Shown here one piece after another: positions 6,620 to 16,628 of a stretch of 64,000 nucleotides of DNA (positions within the stretch are counted from its first letter, which is position 1; every line of letters starts with the position of its first letter). The position numbers and the translations under genes were made by a program. A model generated the notes under the pieces. That model was not told the origin of the DNA and searched no databases. It worked only from the letters and a program-made list of their open reading frames with translations. The stretch is from Ruegeria halocynthiae (lineage in GTDB: Bacteria; Pseudomonadota; Alphaproteobacteria; Rhodobacterales; Rhodobacteraceae), in contig NZ_FNNP01000007.1 of assembly GCF_900106805.1 (NCBI RefSeq), forward strand, positions 113,655-177,654, written 5' to 3'.

Positions 6620-9600
6620 TTGCGCTTTAGCAAACTCAAACTGACCGGCTTCAAAAGCTTTGTGGACCCGACCGATTTGATCATCGCGGACGGGTTGACC
6701 GGTGTGGTGGGTCCCAACGGCTGCGGTAAATCCAATCTGCTGGAAGCCCTGCGCTGGGTGATGGGCGAAAACCGCCCCAAATCCATGCGTGGTGGTGCCA
6801 TGGAGGATGTGATCTTTGCCGGTGCCGCCACCCGGCCTGCCCGCAACTTCGCCGAAGTGGTCCTGACCCTGGACAACTCGGAACGTCTGGCCCCGTCGGG
6901 TTTCAATGACAGTGATCAGCTTGAGATTTTCCGCCGCATCACCCGCGATGTGGGCAGTGCCTACAAGACCAACGGCAAGGATGTGCGCGCCCGCGATGTG
7001 CAGATGCTGTTCGCTGACGCCTCGACCGGAGCGCATTCGCCCGCGCTGGTGGGGCAGAACCGCATTGCCGAACTGATCAATGCCAAACCCCGCGCCCGCC
7101 GCCGTATTCTGGAAGAGGCTGCCGGGATCTCGGGTCTCTATCAGCGGCGCCACGAAGCCGAATTGAAGCTAAAAGGCACCGAGTCCAACCTGACCCGCGT
7201 CGATGACGTGTTGGAACAGCTGGGTGGTCAACTCGCGCAACTCGCCCGTCAGGCCCGTCAGGCCGCTCGATACCGTGAGATCGGTGAACAGTTGCGGCAG
7301 GCCGAAGGGATGTTGCTCTATCGCCGTTGGAAAGAGGCTGACATGGCCCGCCAAGCGGCGGAAGAGAAACTGCGCGACCGCACCACCGAAGCCTCGCGCG
7401 CCGAGGCCGCCGCCCGCGAATCCGCCGCCAAACGCGCCGAGATTGAAGAAACACTTCCTCCACTGCGTGAGGAAGAAGCCATCGCCGCCGCCGTGCTGCA
7501 GCGCCAGCAAGTGCAGCGCGATCAGCTCTCCGATCAGGAAACCCGCGCGCGCCAGACGATTGAGACGTTGACCAACCGCATCCAGCAATTGGGCAACGAC
7601 ATCGAACGCGAATCCGGTCTGAACCGGGACGCAGGCGAGATGATCGAACGGCTGGAATGGGAAGCCCGCGAACTTGCCAAAGCCACCGAGGGTTATGACG
7701 AAAAGGTCGCCGAGGCTGCCGAGATTGCCCGCGAAGCCGCCTCGGTCTTGCAGGATCGCGAAGATCACTTGTCGCAGGAAACCGAAGACATGGCCCGCCT
7801 CGTTGCGCGCCATCAATCGGTACAGCGTCTGGTTGAGGATAGCCGCAAGACTTTGGCCCGTTCCGAAGGTGAAGAAGAAAAGGCCCGCGCTGCGGTAGAT
7901 GAGGCCAAGACAGCCCTGACCCGCGCCAGTGAGGCCTTCGAGACCGCGCAGGAAGATGAAGAAGAAGCCCGCGAAGCTGCCGAGGCGGCTGAAGAAGCCC
8001 TGGCCACTGCAGACGAGTTACGCAATGAAACGCAAGGCCGAGAAGCCGAGGCGCGTGCAAAGCGCTCTGAGGCTGAAGGCGAACTTGGTGCGATCCGTGC
8101 CGAAACCACCGCGCTCGCCAGACTGGTTGAGCGCGATACGGCAGAGGGCGGACAGGTCCTTGATCTGCTGCGCGTTGCCACGGGTTATGAGAAAGCCTTG
8201 GGTGCCGCGCTGGCCGACGATCTGCGTGCGCCGTTGGTCGAAGGCGACGGACCATCAGGCTGGGTGCAGGTAGCGGGCTATGGCAGCGACCAACCCTTGC
8301 CGGATGGCGCCGAGCCGTTGGCGTTGCACGTGTCCGGACCGGATCGCCTCAGCCGCCGGATTGCGCAGATTGGTTTGGTCGATGCGGACCAAGGTGCGCG
8401 CTTGCAGGCCACGCTGAAACCCGGTCAACGGCTGGTTTCACGTTCGGGCGACTTGTGGCGCTGGGACGGGTTTCGCGCCTGGGCTGAGGATGCGCCAAGC
8501 GCTGCGGCCCTGCGGCTCGAACAACTGAACAAGCTAGAGGCCCTGAAACAGGAACTCACCCGCACCGAGGCGCAAGCCGACGGCGCGCGCGCTGCGCATG
8601 AGGCGTTATCGCAGCAACTGGCCGACGTTACCGAAGCTGACCGCCGTGCACGTGAGGCGCGCCGTGCTGCGGATCAGCGCATGGCTGAATCTGCGCGTAT
8701 GCTCAGCCGGGCCGAGGCCGATTGCAATCTGGCACAGGGCAAGCTGGAAACCTTGACGCTGGCCGTGGATCGCCACAAGGAAGACGCCATGTCAGCCCGC
8801 GCACAACTGCGTGAAGCTGAAACAACCTTGAACAGTCTTGGGAACCTCGACAGCGCCCGTGGGCAGGTCGAGGATATCAAGCAAACGGTCGAGGCTGCGC
8901 GGATCACCATGCTGACCCACCGCTCGACCCATGATGAACTGCGCCGCGAGGGCGAAGCCCGCACTCGTCGCAGTCAAGAGGTCACCAAAGACCTCAGCGG
9001 CTGGCGGCACCGGTTGGAGACGGCTGAGAAACGGATTTCCGAATTGGCTGAGCGCAAGGAAAGCTCGGAAGAGGAGCTCTCGGACGCCATGGCTGCCCCC
9101 GGTGAAATCGCCGAGGCACGCGAGGAACTGAACGAACTGATCGACACCGCCGAGGCGCGCCGCGCAGAGGCTGCCGATAAGCTGGCCGAGGCCGAAACCC
9201 AACAGCGCGAGATCGTGTTGGCAGAACGCGAGGCTGAACGTCTGGCGTCTGAAGCGCGCGAAACCCGTGCCGCGGCGGAAGCACGCTGTGAGGCAGCCAA
9301 AGAGGCGGTCACGGCGGCCGCAGAACGCATCGCCGAGGATCAGCAACTGACGCCAAACCAGTTGCTGAACCAGCTCGACACCAACCCTGATCAGATGCCC
9401 GCAGCCGACGCTCTGGAAGCCGAGGTTAATCGCCACAAACGCCAGCGCGACGCAATGGGCGCGGTGAACCTGCGGGCCGAAGAGGATAGCAAAGAGGTTC
9501 AGGAGGAATTTGATAACCTGAACAGCGAAAAGTCCGATTTGGAAGAGGCGATCAAAGCCCTGCGCAGCGGTATTTCCAGCCTCAACCGCGAAGGGCGCGA

Positions 9601-10075
9601 GCGTCTGCTGACTGCGTTTGAACAGGTGAATTCGAACTTTGCGATGCTGTTCAAGCACCTGTTCGGCGGCGGTGAGGCCAATCTGGTCATGGTCGAAAGC
9701 GATGATCCGCTGGATGCCGGGCTGGAAATCATGTGCCAGCCACCGGGCAAGAAACTGTCGACGCTCAGCCTGCTTTCAGGCGGGGAACAAACCCTGACCG
9801 CAACCGCGCTGATCTTTGGCGTCTTCCTTGCCAACCCCGCCCCGATCTGCGTGCTCGACGAGGTCGACGCGCCGCTGGACGATGCAAACGTCACACGGTT
9901 CTGCGACCTGCTGGACGAGATGTGCCGCCAGACCGATACCCGCTTCCTGATCATCACCCACCACGCGGTGACCATGGCGCGGATGGACCGCCTGTTTGGT
10001 GTGACCATGCAGGAGCAGGGCGTTAGCCAGCTGGTCTCGGTTGATCTCAAGAAAGCTGAGCAGATGGTCGCCTGA
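6620..10075 (+). CDS. smc: Chromosome segregation protein SMC
   Basis: The 1151-residue ATPase of the bacterial condensin Smc-ScpAB, which organises and separates chromosomes. The N-terminal head has Walker A GPNGCGKS (residues 31-38); the C-terminal head has the signature LSGGEQTLTATALIF and Walker B CVLDEVDAPLDD. Between them are two long Ala/Glu/Arg-rich coiled coils around a hinge near residues 510-640. Translation starts at TTG, giving MRFSKLKLTGFKSF, the family's standard beginning; no ATG upstream in frame fits. A DnaA box lies in the leader. Length is normal. Confidence 0.97.
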   Translation: MRFSKLKLTGFKSFVDPTDLIIADGLTGVVGPNGCGKSNLLEALRWVMGENRPKSMRGGAMEDVIFAGAATRPARNFAEVVLTLDNSERLAPSGFNDSDQLEIFRRITRDVGSAYKTNGKDVRARDVQMLFADASTGAHSPALVGQNRIAELINAKPRARRRILEEAAGISGLYQRRHEAELKLKGTESNLTRVDDVLEQLGGQLAQLARQARQAARYREIGEQLRQAEGMLLYRRWKEADMARQAAEEKLRDRTTEASRAEAAARESAAKRAEIEETLPPLREEEAIAAAVLQRQQVQRDQLSDQETRARQTIETLTNRIQQLGNDIERESGLNRDAGEMIERLEWEARELAKATEGYDEKVAEAAEIAREAASVLQDREDHLSQETEDMARLVARHQSVQRLVEDSRKTLARSEGEEEKARAAVDEAKTALTRASEAFETAQEDEEEAREAAEAAEEALATADELRNETQGREAEARAKRSEAEGELGAIRAETTALARLVERDTAEGGQVLDLLRVATGYEKALGAALADDLRAPLVEGDGPSGWVQVAGYGSDQPLPDGAEPLALHVSGPDRLSRRIAQIGLVDADQGARLQATLKPGQRLVSRSGDLWRWDGFRAWAEDAPSAAALRLEQLNKLEALKQELTRTEAQADGARAAHEALSQQLADVTEADRRAREARRAADQRMAESARMLSRAEADCNLAQGKLETLTLAVDRHKEDAMSARAQLREAETTLNSLGNLDSARGQVEDIKQTVEAARITMLTHRSTHDELRREGEARTRRSQEVTKDLSGWRHRLETAEKRISELAERKESSEEELSDAMAAPGEIAEAREELNELIDTAEARRAEAADKLAEAETQQREIVLAEREAERLASEARETRAAAEARCEAAKEAVTAAAERIAEDQQLTPNQLLNQLDTNPDQMPAADALEAEVNRHKRQRDAMGAVNLRAEEDSKEVQEEFDNLNSEKSDLEEAIKALRSGISSLNREGRERLLTAFEQVNSNFAMLFKHLFGGGEANLVMVESDDPLDAGLEIMCQPPGKKLSTLSLLSGGEQTLTATALIFGVFLANPAPICVLDEVDAPLDDANVTRFCDLLDEMCRQTDTRFLIITHHAVTMARMDRLFGVTMQEQGVSQLVSVDLKKAEQMVA

Positions 10076-10128
10076 GCGATCACCGCAACGTTATGACCCA
10101 TTCCGACATTGGCGGGTTAGTGTAGCGC

Positions 10129-10479
10129 ATGATCCGATTTCTGATCCCATTTCTTGTGTTCGCTACACCCGTTGCCGCCGCCGATTGGGCCACAAAACCC
10201 GGTGACAGGCCGCTCAACCCGCAGGAACTGAAGGCTCTGGCAGGTCAGACGCTCACATTCTATGACGACGGTCAGTCCAAGTTCTCGGCCGGAGGAGCCT
10301 ATTCCTACACCTATGCCAGCGGTGACTCTGCCTTTGGCACCTACTCCATCGCCGAGGACGGCAGTGTCTGCATCGCTTATCGCAACGGGTTCAGCCGTTG
10401 CGATCTGTATGTCCTCAGCGGCGAGCGGCTGATCCTGATCGATGAAAAAGGGGATCGCTATCCCGTGCGGTCAGAGTAG
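10129..10479 (+). CDS. Small exported protein, function unknown
   Basis: A 116-residue product with a clear Sec signal peptide (MIRFLIPFLVFATPVAAA, cleavage near residue 18). The mature part is rich in Gly, Tyr and Ser, with AYSYTYASGDSAFGTYSIAE suggesting a small beta-sheet domain, and one Cys pair (VCIAYRNGFSRC). I do not recognise the family. It stands 53 bases after smc in the same direction and ends just before a convergent membrane-protein gene. Confidence 0.6.
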   Translation: MIRFLIPFLVFATPVAAADWATKPGDRPLNPQELKALAGQTLTFYDDGQSKFSAGGAYSYTYASGDSAFGTYSIAEDGSVCIAYRNGFSRCDLYVLSGERLILIDEKGDRYPVRSE

Positions 10480-10495
10480 ACGGGACACGCAGAGA

Positions 10496-10870
10496 CTATG
10501 CGAACTTACGCGGTGTTTTCCCATTGCTCGATGGTGCGGGTATCAAGAACATCGAAATGAGCGCCGACAACGCGAACCAGAGCTGCGTAATTATGATGAT
10601 CAGCAAGCCGACGTTACCCAACAGAGACACACCTGATCCTGCGGGGCGCGTGTCCGTGAACGCTGCGAAAACAAACAAGGTTAGACCCAAGGCCCAACCG
10701 ATGCCGGCGGTCCAAAATCTGCGGATTTGCTTATCATAAACTTCTTTGTAATTTGGATCGCTCCCGCGCCAGACATAAGCCAGCACAATTCCAAAGAATG
10801 AGGTCAAAACAGCTACGAGGCTTACGGTATAAAGTGCCCAGACAATGGTGGGTTTTGTTTTAGATGACAT
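10496..10870 (-). CDS. Small membrane protein, DUF4870/COG3671-like
   Basis: A 124-residue protein with three hydrophobic segments (about residues 12-33, 53-70 and 83-108). The combination of GIVLAYVWRGSD in the first helix and a following KQIRRFW resembles the COG3671 family of uncharacterised membrane proteins, where a soluble loop carries a similar Q-R-FW motif. No enzymatic residues are evident. The gene converges on the exported protein at 10129 and its stop lies 17 bases from that stop. Confidence 0.6.
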   Translation of the reverse strand: MSSKTKPTIVWALYTVSLVAVLTSFFGIVLAYVWRGSDPNYKEVYDKQIRRFWTAGIGWALGLTLFVFAAFTDTRPAGSGVSLLGNVGLLIIIITQLWFALSALISMFLIPAPSSNGKTPRKFA

Positions 10871-11022
10871 CTGGACCTCAGCGCTTCTTGTTTCATTCCC
10901 TTGCTATTGAAGTTCGAACGTGCCGATTCCGTGGCTGTTTCTCGCCTTTTGTTTGACAGCCTAAAGAAGAGTTTCTTGCAACGTTTGCGCGGCTAAATAG
11001 AAACCTGAATGAGAAGCCTCGT

Positions 11023-11763
11023 TCAGCCCGGCTCGTACAACCACTCTGCAGGTATATCAATCTCGGCCCGCCCGGAATGATGTGGCACATCCAGAGGATG
11101 GGGCAGGGTTGATATTGGACGGCGTGTTTTTATGCGGTCGTTGCGCAGGAAGGTGGCTTCGACCACCCGGGGAAATTCGACACCATCTACGCTCATCGAT
11201 CCTGATGCATTATTGGTATGAAGATGCACGCAGGTGAATTTGGCACCGATCGCGTCATAAAGCGGTTTTGCTTTTTCAAAGAACCGCGGTTTGGTCAGGA
11301 TTGATGGTATCCGGTGAAGCTCGATCACGATAATCCGGAACCGATCGAGGCAGACGGCGGGAAGGGTCTCAAAAACCGGGTATTCGGCCGCTTCGATATC
11401 CATTTGCAGCATCAGATCCCCAGTCTCTGGCGCATTCTGCTTCATCCAGTCCTCAAGCGAGATCACGTCGCCTTTGCTTTGCGCACCGAGATATTGCTTG
11501 GAGAAGGTCGCGCCGGGAATCACCTCGGCTGGCCCGTCCACCGAGGCATCGGCCATGATCGACGGTATGCCCCATTTGGCCAGATCAAGCTCAAAGCTCG
11601 ATTGCTTTGAGACACCGGGCGAAAAGCAGGCTTCGATGCCGATCAGATCATTGGGCAACAGATAACCGCCATCGCCAAAGGCACCGATCCGGATCAGCTG
11701 CTGACCCACGTCAAACGGGCGCAAAACATCGGCAAGCAGTTTACGGCGACTATCGATTGTCAT
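11023..11763 (-). CDS. FkbM-family methyltransferase
   Basis: A 246-residue SAM-dependent methyltransferase of the FkbM type. The Rossmann-like core shows a short acidic turn after ACFSPGVS and the characteristic LMLQMDIEAAEYPVFETLP and IIVIELHRI segments; in related enzymes these surround SAM and the acceptor. The acceptor is unknown; FkbM proteins modify sugars, lipids or small metabolites. A gap of about 150 bases upstream (10871-11022) and 89 bases beyond its start hold no genes that I can support, so it looks monocistronic. Confidence 0.78.
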   Translation of the reverse strand: MTIDSRRKLLADVLRPFDVGQQLIRIGAFGDGGYLLPNDLIGIEACFSPGVSKQSSFELDLAKWGIPSIMADASVDGPAEVIPGATFSKQYLGAQSKGDVISLEDWMKQNAPETGDLMLQMDIEAAEYPVFETLPAVCLDRFRIIVIELHRIPSILTKPRFFEKAKPLYDAIGAKFTCVHLHTNNASGSMSVDGVEFPRVVEATFLRNDRIKTRRPISTLPHPLDVPHHSGRAEIDIPAEWLYEPG

Positions 11764-11852
11764 GGAGTGGTCTCGGGTCTTCGCGCGTGTTTTGGCCAGA
11801 TTAGTGAATTGTCAGTTTGGCCGCAAACGATAGATGACTATGAAGGCTAAGC

Positions 11853-13016
11853 TCACAGACGGTTCAGCAGATCGGTGGTCGGCCACGCATCCGCAGGCAA
11901 TCCCAGCCGTGCCTGTTCGGCCTGCACTGCCGCGCGGGTTCCGGCGCCCAGAATGCCGTCGATCTTGCCCACGTCATGGCCACGCGCCTGCAGCTTGGTT
12001 TGCAATTGCTTCATCTGTGCGCCTGACAGTCCCGGTGCGGGATTGCCTGCGTCGTAGATCTGACCGCCCTCTAGCCGCGTGCCGAAATAGGCAGCTGTCA
12101 GAACATAGACGAAACTTTGGTTCCATTCGAAATAGACGTCGAAATTCGGATAGGCGAGGAAGGCGGGTCCGTTGTGTCCTTGCGGTAGGATCAGTGAGGC
12201 AGGCAGGTTGGCCAGCGTCCCATCGCGCGCCTGCACACCCATCGCGCGCCATTCGGAGATCGGGCGCGGTTTGCCGGGGCCGGACAGGGACCAATCCGTC
12301 TGTGCGGGAACCGTGACCTCCTGCAACCACGGCTGACCAGGCTGCCAGCCCAGATGCGACAGCATCTTGGCCCCGGACATCAGTGCATCCGGCGCGGATG
12401 TTTTAAGCGAGACCTTGCCGTCTCCGTCCCCGTCCACGCCGTTTTCCAGAATATCGCGGGGAAGCATCTGGACCATGCCGATTTCGCCCGCCCAGGCGCC
12501 GGTGGTGCGGGCGGGATCGAAATCACCTTGTTGATACAGCTCGATGGCGGCGAAGATCTGCGGCCGGAACAGCTCGGGTCGGCGGCAATCATGGGCCAGC
12601 GTCACCAGCGCGTTGCGGGTGTTGAAATCGCCCTGAAACGCGCCGTAATCGGTTTCGAACGCCCAGAAGGCCAGCAATACACCGCGCGACACGCCGTATT
12701 CCCGCTCGATCCGGTCAAACACCGCATCGTATTTGCGCGACATGGCTTGGCCCCGATCGATCCGGTTTTGCGAGATCAGGTGGCGTGAGAAGTCGATGAA
12801 CGGTTTCTGGAACACGCCTTGCGCGCGGTCGGCCTTCAGTACCGCATTGTCCTGCCCAACACCTTTGAAAAAGGCGTTGACGGTGGAAGTGTCAAACCCC
12901 TGCTGAACGGCCTCGGCCTTCAGCTCTTTGACGAAAGCATTGAACCCGCCGCCGCATTGGGCAAGGGCGGGTGAAGCGAAGAGGGCGGCGGCGGCGAGGC
13001 CGGAAAGGAAACGCAT
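11853..13016 (-). CDS. Lytic murein transglycosylase, MltB type
   Basis: A 387-residue periplasmic enzyme that cleaves peptidoglycan glycan strands to 1,6-anhydro ends. A signal peptide covers residues 1-19 (LAAAALFASPALA). The catalytic domain contains WAFETDYGAFQGD, where the Glu is the predicted acid/base, and MVQMLPRDIL. The last 60 residues form a peptidoglycan-binding domain (GLSGAQMKQLQTKLQARGHD). It follows cobD by 12 bases and may be on the same transcript although the functions are unrelated. Confidence 0.9.
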   Translation of the reverse strand: MRFLSGLAAAALFASPALAQCGGGFNAFVKELKAEAVQQGFDTSTVNAFFKGVGQDNAVLKADRAQGVFQKPFIDFSRHLISQNRIDRGQAMSRKYDAVFDRIEREYGVSRGVLLAFWAFETDYGAFQGDFNTRNALVTLAHDCRRPELFRPQIFAAIELYQQGDFDPARTTGAWAGEIGMVQMLPRDILENGVDGDGDGKVSLKTSAPDALMSGAKMLSHLGWQPGQPWLQEVTVPAQTDWSLSGPGKPRPISEWRAMGVQARDGTLANLPASLILPQGHNGPAFLAYPNFDVYFEWNQSFVYVLTAAYFGTRLEGGQIYDAGNPAPGLSGAQMKQLQTKLQARGHDVGKIDGILGAGTRAAVQAEQARLGLPADAWPTTDLLNRL

Positions 13017-13028
13017 GAGGCTGATCCG

Positions 13029-13949
13029 TCAGAATATGAAGTTGATCCCAACCCACACTGACACGAGCCCAAGTGCAAGCCCCCATACCTGCCACAGCAT
13101 GTTGGATGCGCGAAAAACCTCCGCCGCGTCGATATTCTGCCGAGCATCTCCATTCACCCAGGCGAGATTGCGCATCTGTCCGTCATAGCTGCGCGGCCCC
13201 GCCAATGCGATATCCAGCGCCCGCGCCATCGCGGCCTCGGGCCAACCCGCATTGGGTGAGATATGGCGCTGGGCGTCGGCGGTTATCTCGCTCCAGCTTG
13301 CCCATTGACCTGACAGGGCCACAATCATCAGGCAGGTCAGCCGCGCGGGGATCAGGTTCAGCAGATCATCCAGTCGAGCAGCGGCCCATCCGAAGTCGCG
13401 ATAGGTCTCGTTGCGGTAACCGATCATGCTGTCGGCGGTGTTGATCGCCTTGTAGATCAGCAGCCCCGGCAGACCCGCGATCAGAAACCAGAAGGCCGGT
13501 GCGATCACGCCGTCGCTCAGGTTTTCGGCGGCGCTTTCGATGGCGGAACGGGCAACCTGCGCTTCGGTCATGGCGGTAGTGTCGCGTGAGACGATCATGG
13601 CGACCTGTGCGCGCCCTTCGGCAAGCGAGGACAACAGCCCTTCACCGACCGCGCGGACATGCGTGATCAGAGATTTTTGGGCCAGAAGAATGGCGCAGAT
13701 CACGACCTCGGCAATTGGACCAAGCAGAGCCAGCAGGCGGCCCAACACAAGGGCCACCAGAACTAAGATGATCACCACCAGAACCCCATTGAGGCGGCGT
13801 TGAGCCCCGTTGTTCAACCGAGCGTCCAGCCAACCAATCGCGTTGCCCATCATCACTGCCGGATGGCGGATACGTGACCACAGCCAATCCGGCTCACCCA
13901 AAGCCGCGTCCAGACACATCGCGCAGACCAACAGGAATGCCGTGTTCAC
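13029..13949 (-). CDS. cobD: Adenosylcobinamide-phosphate synthase (CobD/CbiB)
   Basis: Membrane enzyme that joins cobyric acid to the aminopropanol arm late in cobalamin synthesis. I start it at the GTG at 13949, inside GTGA shared with the cobC stop; a longer upstream frame would only add unlikely sequence. The resulting 306-residue protein begins [20 protein letters not shown] and continues into [10 protein letters not shown], the conserved family N-terminus, with several membrane helices and [16 protein letters not shown] in the middle. It forms a pair with cobC; other cob genes are not nearby. Confidence 0.92.
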   Translation of the reverse strand: MNTAFLLVCAMCLDAALGEPDWLWSRIRHPAVMMGNAIGWLDARLNNGAQRRLNGVLVVIILVLVALVLGRLLALLGPIAEVVICAILLAQKSLITHVRAVGEGLLSSLAEGRAQVAMIVSRDTTAMTEAQVARSAIESAAENLSDGVIAPAFWFLIAGLPGLLIYKAINTADSMIGYRNETYRDFGWAAARLDDLLNLIPARLTCLMIVALSGQWASWSEITADAQRHISPNAGWPEAAMARALDIALAGPRSYDGQMRNLAWVNGDARQNIDAAEVFRASNMLWQVWGLALGLVSVWVGINFIF

Positions 13950-14911
13950 AACGCTGCCTCCAACCGCGCCCAGCCATCTGTGGGTGGCAATCCAAGGCGC
14001 AGATAAGTCTTGGAATAGGGAAAGATACGACTCCAGATACGCGCACGGGCCAACCGGTCCTGCCACGCGGTGGCGTCATCAACTTCATAGAGGCGGAACA
14101 GGCTGGTGCCGCCGATCAGCCGCGCTCCTTTTGTGACTACAAGATGATCCAGGCGCTCTGCTTCGTCTGCCAGACGAGCCCGGGTTGCCGCAGCCCATCC
14201 TTGATCGCGCAAGGCCTGTTCTCCGACCCGCAAAGCCGGACCGGCAACGGACCACGGTCCGGTCAGGTCGTTCAACCTTGCGATCAACTCTGGATGTCCG
14301 ATCGCAAAGCCCAGCCTCAGCCCGGCCAGTCCCCAAAACTTGCCAAAGCTTTTCAGAACCACAATACCGGGTCGTTCCGCCAGATGGATCAACGAGGCAT
14401 CGGGGGCGACATCGCAGAAGCTTTCGTCAATCACGGTCAGCGGCGCATTGGCGTCGGCGTCATGCCAGATGCGCCCATCGGGGTTGTTGGGATGCACGAT
14501 CACCCGGGCTTCGGCCGGGGCGCAGTCCTGCACTGTCCAACCCTGCGCAGAAAACGCAGCGGCATGTTCATTATAGGTGGGCATCGTGATCTGCACCCGG
14601 CCCGTCTTGGCCAATGCCGGCATGCGCGCAATCACCGCCGATGCACCGGGTGCAGGCAATATCTCGGCACCGTCCGGCACGTTCCAGAACTTTCGCGCTG
14701 CATCCGACAAGCGCTCAAACGCGCCGTGATCAGGCAGTTCAGCCCAATCCGAAGTGAGCAGGCCTGATATTGCGTAGGGATGCGGGTTGATGCCGGTGGA
14801 CAGATCAATCCAGTCGCTGCGCGTACCACCATATCGTGCCATCGCGCCATCCAGCCCTCCACCATGATCGCGCGCTACTCTCGGGTTCAGATTTTTAGCC
14901 TGTCCAACCAT
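13946..14911 (-). CDS. cobC: Threonine-phosphate decarboxylase-like aminotransferase (CobC)
   Basis: A 321-residue PLP enzyme of the histidinol-phosphate aminotransferase fold, assigned to cobalamin synthesis because it begins with [15 protein letters not shown] and [12 protein letters not shown] and sits directly upstream of cobD. In Salmonella the equivalent (CobD) makes aminopropanol phosphate from threonine phosphate. [19 protein letters not shown] holds the Schiff-base lysine. The stop overlaps the cobD GTG. I see no cobalamin riboswitch in the 180 bases upstream. Confidence 0.88.
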   Translation of the reverse strand: MVGQAKNLNPRVARDHGGGLDGAMARYGGTRSDWIDLSTGINPHPYAISGLLTSDWAELPDHGAFERLSDAARKFWNVPDGAEILPAPGASAVIARMPALAKTGRVQITMPTYNEHAAAFSAQGWTVQDCAPAEARVIVHPNNPDGRIWHDADANAPLTVIDESFCDVAPDASLIHLAERPGIVVLKSFGKFWGLAGLRLGFAIGHPELIARLNDLTGPWSVAGPALRVGEQALRDQGWAAATRARLADEAERLDHLVVTKGARLIGGTSLFRLYEVDDATAWQDRLARARIWSRIFPYSKTYLRLGLPPTDGWARLEAAL

Positions 14912-15007
14912 GTGCCCTTGCCGGAATCGCCTGTTTATGCAGCTTCAAGCGGATTTTTGCCGCTCTTACAAGCGAATCCGCCCGTTCACGGCCCCGTGCG
15001 GGCGTTG

Positions 15008-15022
15008 TTAACACTTTGTTAA
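15008..15022 (+). promoter_or_regulatory. CtrA-type box upstream of the receiver gene
   Basis: TTAA-N7-TTAA (TTAACACTTTGTTAA) is an exact match to the full CtrA recognition pattern known from Caulobacter and other alphaproteobacteria. It lies 70 bases upstream of the ATG at 15092, in the region shared with divergent cobC. Binding is not shown. Confidence 0.5.
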
Positions 15023-15091
15023 GGAAATCGCGTGATCACGGACAGCAGGGGTCGGCACCACTCATCCTATCATGTGCCGAGGTTGTTGCAA

Positions 15092-15454
15092 ATGAAAGTA
15101 CTGATTGTTGAGAGTAACCCCGACCTCGGTCGGGTCTGGCAACGGCATCTGCAAAGGCAGGAGGCCGAAGTCACACTGGTCGAAACGCAAGAGGCCGCGA
15201 TCCTGGCGCTCTACGGGACGGCCTTCGATATCATCGTGTTGGATCTGGTTCTGGAAACCGGCAGTGCGCTGGCGGTGGCCGATTTCGCCAGCTATCGTCG
15301 ACCTGACACGCGGGTGATCTTTGTCACCAACACCACCTTCTTCTCGGACGGGTCAATCTTTGCCCACAGCGCCAATGCGTGCGCCTACGTCCAAAGCTCG
15401 ACCCCGCCCGAGGATCTGGCGGCCATGGTGGAACACTACGCCGCCGGACGTTGA
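15092..15454 (+). CDS. Stand-alone, atypical response-regulator receiver domain
   Basis: A 120-residue single-domain protein with the receiver fold: MKVLIVESNPDLGRVW, predicted phosphoacceptor Asp51 in IIVLDLVLE, and Thr79 in VIFVTN. It departs from the norm at two places: the acidic pair after beta-1 is E-S-N instead of two acids, and the lysine of the usual KP motif is Ser102 (CAYVQSSTPP). Phosphorylation may therefore be weak or absent. I start at the internal ATG since the GTG at 15032 adds 20 unlikely residues. No kinase is adjacent. Its 3' end overlaps the convergent gene by 19 bases. Confidence 0.75.
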   Translation: MKVLIVESNPDLGRVWQRHLQRQEAEVTLVETQEAAILALYGTAFDIIVLDLVLETGSALAVADFASYRRPDTRVIFVTNTTFFSDGSIFAHSANACAYVQSSTPPEDLAAMVEHYAAGR

Positions 15455-16425
15455 TCCCGTCCATGCGATTCTGAGTAATCCAGCACTGGGTTCACGGGAA
15501 TGATCCGGTGCGGATTGATGCTGTCGTGGCTGTAGTGATAGTGACGCACGATGTGGTTCATGTTCACCGTCTCGGCCACGCCGGGCCATTGATACAGTTC
15601 TCGGGTATAGGCCCATAGGTTCGGGTAATCGACCAGCCGCCGCTTGTTGCATTTGAAATGAAGATGATAGACCGGATCGAACCGGATCAGCGTTGTGAAC
15701 AACCGCCAATCGGCCTCGGTCACGCGGTCACCCATCAGGTAACGGTTGTGGGCGAGACGATCCTCAAGCCAGTCCAGTGTGTCGAATAGCGGGCCAACGG
15801 CTGCGTCGTAGGCGTCTTGCGAAGTGGCAAACCCACTTTTGTAGACGCCGTTGTTGACGTCCGAATAAATCCGCGCGTTGACCTCTTCGATCTCCTCCCG
15901 CATCGCCGCGGGCCAGTAATCATCGGTATTGCCGGTGATCCCGTTGAAGGCCGAATTAAACATGCGGATGATTTCCGAGCTTTCGTTCGAGACGATGGTC
16001 TTTTCCACCTTGTCCCACAGGATCGGTACGGTGACGCGGCCTGAATAGTTGGGATCGGCACGGGTATAGATCTGATGGGCAAATTCCGACCCGAACAGCT
16101 TGTCGCCGGTCGCACCATACGCGTCCGTCTCAAAGGTCCAGCCCTTGTCCAGCATGTCCGGATGTACGACCGAGACCGAGATGTGATCGCTCAGTCCCTT
16201 CAATTCGCGAAAGATCAGCGCCCGGTGCGCCCAGGGGCAGGCCTGGCTGACATAGAGGTGATAGCGTCCGCTTTCGGCATGAAACCCGCCGCGCCCCGAA
16301 GGCCCGGGCGCACCATCGGCTGTGATCCAGTTGCGAAACTGCGCGGCCGAGCGTTTGAACGCCCCGCCAGTGGATTTGGTGTCATACCAGGTGTCATGCC
16401 ATACACCGTCGACAAGCAGGCCCAT
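15436..16425 (-). CDS. Glutathionyl-hydroquinone reductase (YqjG/ECM4 type)
   Basis: A 329-residue Xi-class glutathione transferase that reduces glutathionyl-hydroquinones in the cytoplasm. The active-site motif SQACPWAHRALIFRELKG holds the catalytic Cys; the N-terminal RFRNW-like segment (SAAQFRNWITADG) and GRYHLYVSQACPW are typical. The C-terminal helical domain contains RLFTTLIRFDPVYHLHFKCN. The ATG at 16425 has AAAGGAC eight bases upstream and begins MGLLVDGVWHDTWYDTKSTG, the usual start, so I drop 29 upstream residues. Confidence 0.9.
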   Translation of the reverse strand: MGLLVDGVWHDTWYDTKSTGGAFKRSAAQFRNWITADGAPGPSGRGGFHAESGRYHLYVSQACPWAHRALIFRELKGLSDHISVSVVHPDMLDKGWTFETDAYGATGDKLFGSEFAHQIYTRADPNYSGRVTVPILWDKVEKTIVSNESSEIIRMFNSAFNGITGNTDDYWPAAMREEIEEVNARIYSDVNNGVYKSGFATSQDAYDAAVGPLFDTLDWLEDRLAHNRYLMGDRVTEADWRLFTTLIRFDPVYHLHFKCNKRRLVDYPNLWAYTRELYQWPGVAETVNMNHIVRHYHYSHDSINPHRIIPVNPVLDYSESHGRDQRPAA

Positions 16426-16628
16426 CGTTTGTCCTTTCGCTTTGCGATTGGCGCCAAGATAGGCCGCCTTGCGCCGCGTTTCTATTTCAGCGCGCGCGCA
16501 ACTGGCCTGCATGCGCGCACAGAGACATCAGGCAACAGATTGCAAATCCCGAAAGTTATGTGACGCCGTTCACTGGATTTTTACAAAAACCACGCCAGAA
16601 TAGATGTGGTTAAGGGGGGAATTTTATT

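Noticed and set aside
7077..8255. A 392-codon Arg/Pro-rich open frame opposite smc
   Set aside because: Composition is that of a reversed coiled-coil gene; there is no signal of selection or start site.
13029..14911. A full cobalamin biosynthesis cluster
   Set aside because: Only cobC and cobD are present; the neighbours have unrelated functions.
14912..15091. Cobalamin riboswitch upstream of cobC
   Set aside because: I looked for the conserved B12-box core on the minus strand and did not find it.
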